DNA of 64,000 bases, taken from contig CAYYPH010000012.1 of NCBI GenBank assembly GCA_964473485.1, forward strand, positions 1 to 64,000, written 5' to 3'. The position numbers were made by a program, and so were the translations under genes. The notes under the pieces are model-generated. The model searched no databases, was not told the DNA's origin, and worked only from the letters and a program-made list of their open reading frames with translations. Origin of the DNA: CAIVAT01 sp964473485 (lineage in GTDB: Bacteria > Bacteroidota > Bacteroidia > Bacteroidales > FEN-979). This document shows positions 62,863 through 64,000 of this stretch, in pieces (position 1 is the first letter of the stretch; each line of letters begins with the position of its first letter).

Positions 62863-64000
62863 TACGCATCAGATCATTTACAGGAAAGGGCCTCATGCTT
62901 TTGTTGTTGTCGGCGCTAATTCACGGCCCTGCCGGTTTCACACAACAAACCATTTTACTCACCGAAAGCTTTGAATCGGGCGCCGGGACTACGCTTCCGT
63001 CCGGATGGGAAGCGGAACTGGTCGCGGGGACGCAAACCGGGGTCACCGTGGTGGCGGCCTCCTCCTCCCCCACGATCACCACGGCATACGATGGGGTGAA
63101 ATTCGTGCAGTACGGCTCCGGCAGCATGGCCCTGGGTTCCACACGGCTGAAACGTACCATCCCCATGGTCACGACCAATAAGACGTTCCCGATGGTCGAC
63201 TTTGCCTGGTACGAAGACCCTGGTTTCCCGGCAAACCCGGATTCGGTTACCGTTCAGTGGTCCACCGACGGCACCACATGGTTTTCGGCGGGATCCTGTC
63301 AACGGTACAACGCAGTGGCCGGATGGAAACGAAAACATGTCCTGTTGCCCGCCGGCGCTGCCAACCAGCCTGCCCTGTACGTGGCGTTCCTCTTCACCTC
63401 AGCCAACGGTAACAACTGCGCGCTCGACCATGTGCACGTCACGGTTGGTCCGGCTTCCCTGGCATTTGCGACCATCGGAACGGGGTCAGCATCCTCCAAT
63501 TACCCATATACGACCCGGTACATGGGAGGCCGGACGCAGATGCTCTTCACGGCTTCCGAATTAACGACAGCCGGAATCACAGCTGGAAACATCACTTCGG
63601 TCGGATTCAATGTGATCTCCTTTTCATCGCAAGTCATGAATGGATTTTACGTCAAAATGGGCACCACCGCGCTGACGACACTTTCGGCCGGGTTCGTGAA
63701 CGGGCTGGCAGCGTACTACTCCCTTCCCTATGCGGTTCCGGGAACCGGATGGCGCGACATCACCCTGACCAATCCTTTCACCTGGGACGGGATTTCCAAT
63801 GTCATCGTCGAGATCTGCTATGCCAACACGGGTTATACTTCCCATTCTCCCGTCTACGCCACAACTGCTACCGGCAAAACCGCCGGTCATTATGCCGACA
63901 ACCAGTCGGAATGCTCCACCACGGCCAACAATGCCCCGGCATATCGCCCCAACGTCCGCTTTGGCTTTCCGTCCATGTCGGGTGGGATGCTGATGGGTTA
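62859..64000 (+). CDS. Secreted beta-sandwich protein, 3' partial
   Basis: ATG 62859 overlaps the RhuM stop (ATGA). Signal peptide MIRIRSFTGKGLMLLLLSAL... ending GFTQQ. The mature N-terminus (LTESFESGAGTTLPSGWEAE ... VDFAWYEDPGFPANPDSV) is a MAM/cleaved-adhesin-like jelly roll common in T9SS cargo. The following part (SSNYPYTTRYMGGRTQMLFT ... ITSVGFNV) resembles the repeated module in other Bacteroidota adhesins. The frame is open to the window end, so the C-terminus and any sorting domain are not seen. Confidence 0.8.
   Translation, partial: MIRIRSFTGKGLMLLLLSALIHGPAGFTQQTILLTESFESGAGTTLPSGWEAELVAGTQTGVTVVAASSSPTITTAYDGVKFVQYGSGSMALGSTRLKRTIPMVTTNKTFPMVDFAWYEDPGFPANPDSVTVQWSTDGTTWFSAGSCQRYNAVAGWKRKHVLLPAGAANQPALYVAFLFTSANGNNCALDHVHVTVGPASLAFATIGTGSASSNYPYTTRYMGGRTQMLFTASELTTAGITAGNITSVGFNVISFSSQVMNGFYVKMGTTALTTLSAGFVNGLAAYYSLPYAVPGTGWRDITLTNPFTWDGISNVIVEICYANTGYTSHSPVYATTATGKTAGHYADNQSECSTTANNAPAYRPNVRFGFPSMSGGMLMG

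Overview
The window looks like chromosomal DNA of a moderately GC-rich member of the Bacteroidota (Bacteroidales-like). The evidence is internal. At least five exported proteins end in type IX secretion (T9SS) sorting domains. There are FecI/FecR-type sigma/anti-sigma genes beside carboxypeptidase-regulatory-like outer membrane proteins, a LytS/LytTR pair, NrfHA, and several TAnnTTTG -7 promoter boxes of the Bacteroidetes type. I see no rRNA, tRNA, CRISPR array or intact insertion sequence. No intergenic gap exceeds about 300 bases.

Layout. 0-2.5 kb: a CotH-kinase-like T9SS protein whose 5' part is an 8-bp tandem array. 2.5-7.3 kb: remnant of a DUF4143-type ATPase, then a leftward sigma / FecR / STN-carboxypeptidase-like cluster with a second paralogous carboxypeptidase-like gene. 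7.4-11 kb: DsrE-like remnant, lipoprotein, nrfHA nitrite reductase, small haem-motif fragment. 11-17.4 kb: outer-membrane and lipoprotein genes, a TolB-like propeller, VOC and SRPBCC proteins, a T9SS propeller protein. 17.4-25 kb: SafE-like membrane protein divergent from a giant copper P-type ATPase / ethylene-receptor-like / histidine kinase fusion, with two downstream phosphorelay genes. 25-28.7 kb: unknown gene, then CPBP protease-psd-pssA. 28.9-38.5 kb: T9SS proteins, LytTR/LytS pair, DJ-1-like fusion, porin, Dph6-like PP-loop enzyme, UlaG-like hydrolase, YitT. 38.6-46.3 kb: one 2564-residue secreted beta-helix protein. 46.5-50 kb: secreted isochorismatase-like hydrolase, rtcB, DUF456, exported unknown. 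50-57 kb: TetR-controlled TolC/HlyD/ABC-2 efflux operon. 57-64 kb: AT-richer patch with T9SS proteins and decayed MntA-HepT, HipBA and RhuM genes.

The most striking object is the 1440-residue protein at 18242-22564. A complete copper-exporting P-type ATPase is continuous with a three-helix domain matching the plant ethylene receptor ETR1, including its Cu(I)-ligand Cys and His at exact spacing. PAS and histidine kinase domains follow. In plants the copper ATPase RAN1 supplies copper to ethylene receptors, so here supplier and receptor are one polypeptide. It is translationally coupled to a stand-alone receiver and followed by a REC-PAS-kinase-REC protein, giving a probable phosphorelay.

A second theme is decay by deletion. 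A DUF4143-type ATPase, MntA/HepT, HipA, RhuM, a DsrE-like protein and possibly the giant adhesin survive only in part. Two related 8-bp minisatellites and TTTTGA-type tracts are dispersed in the window.
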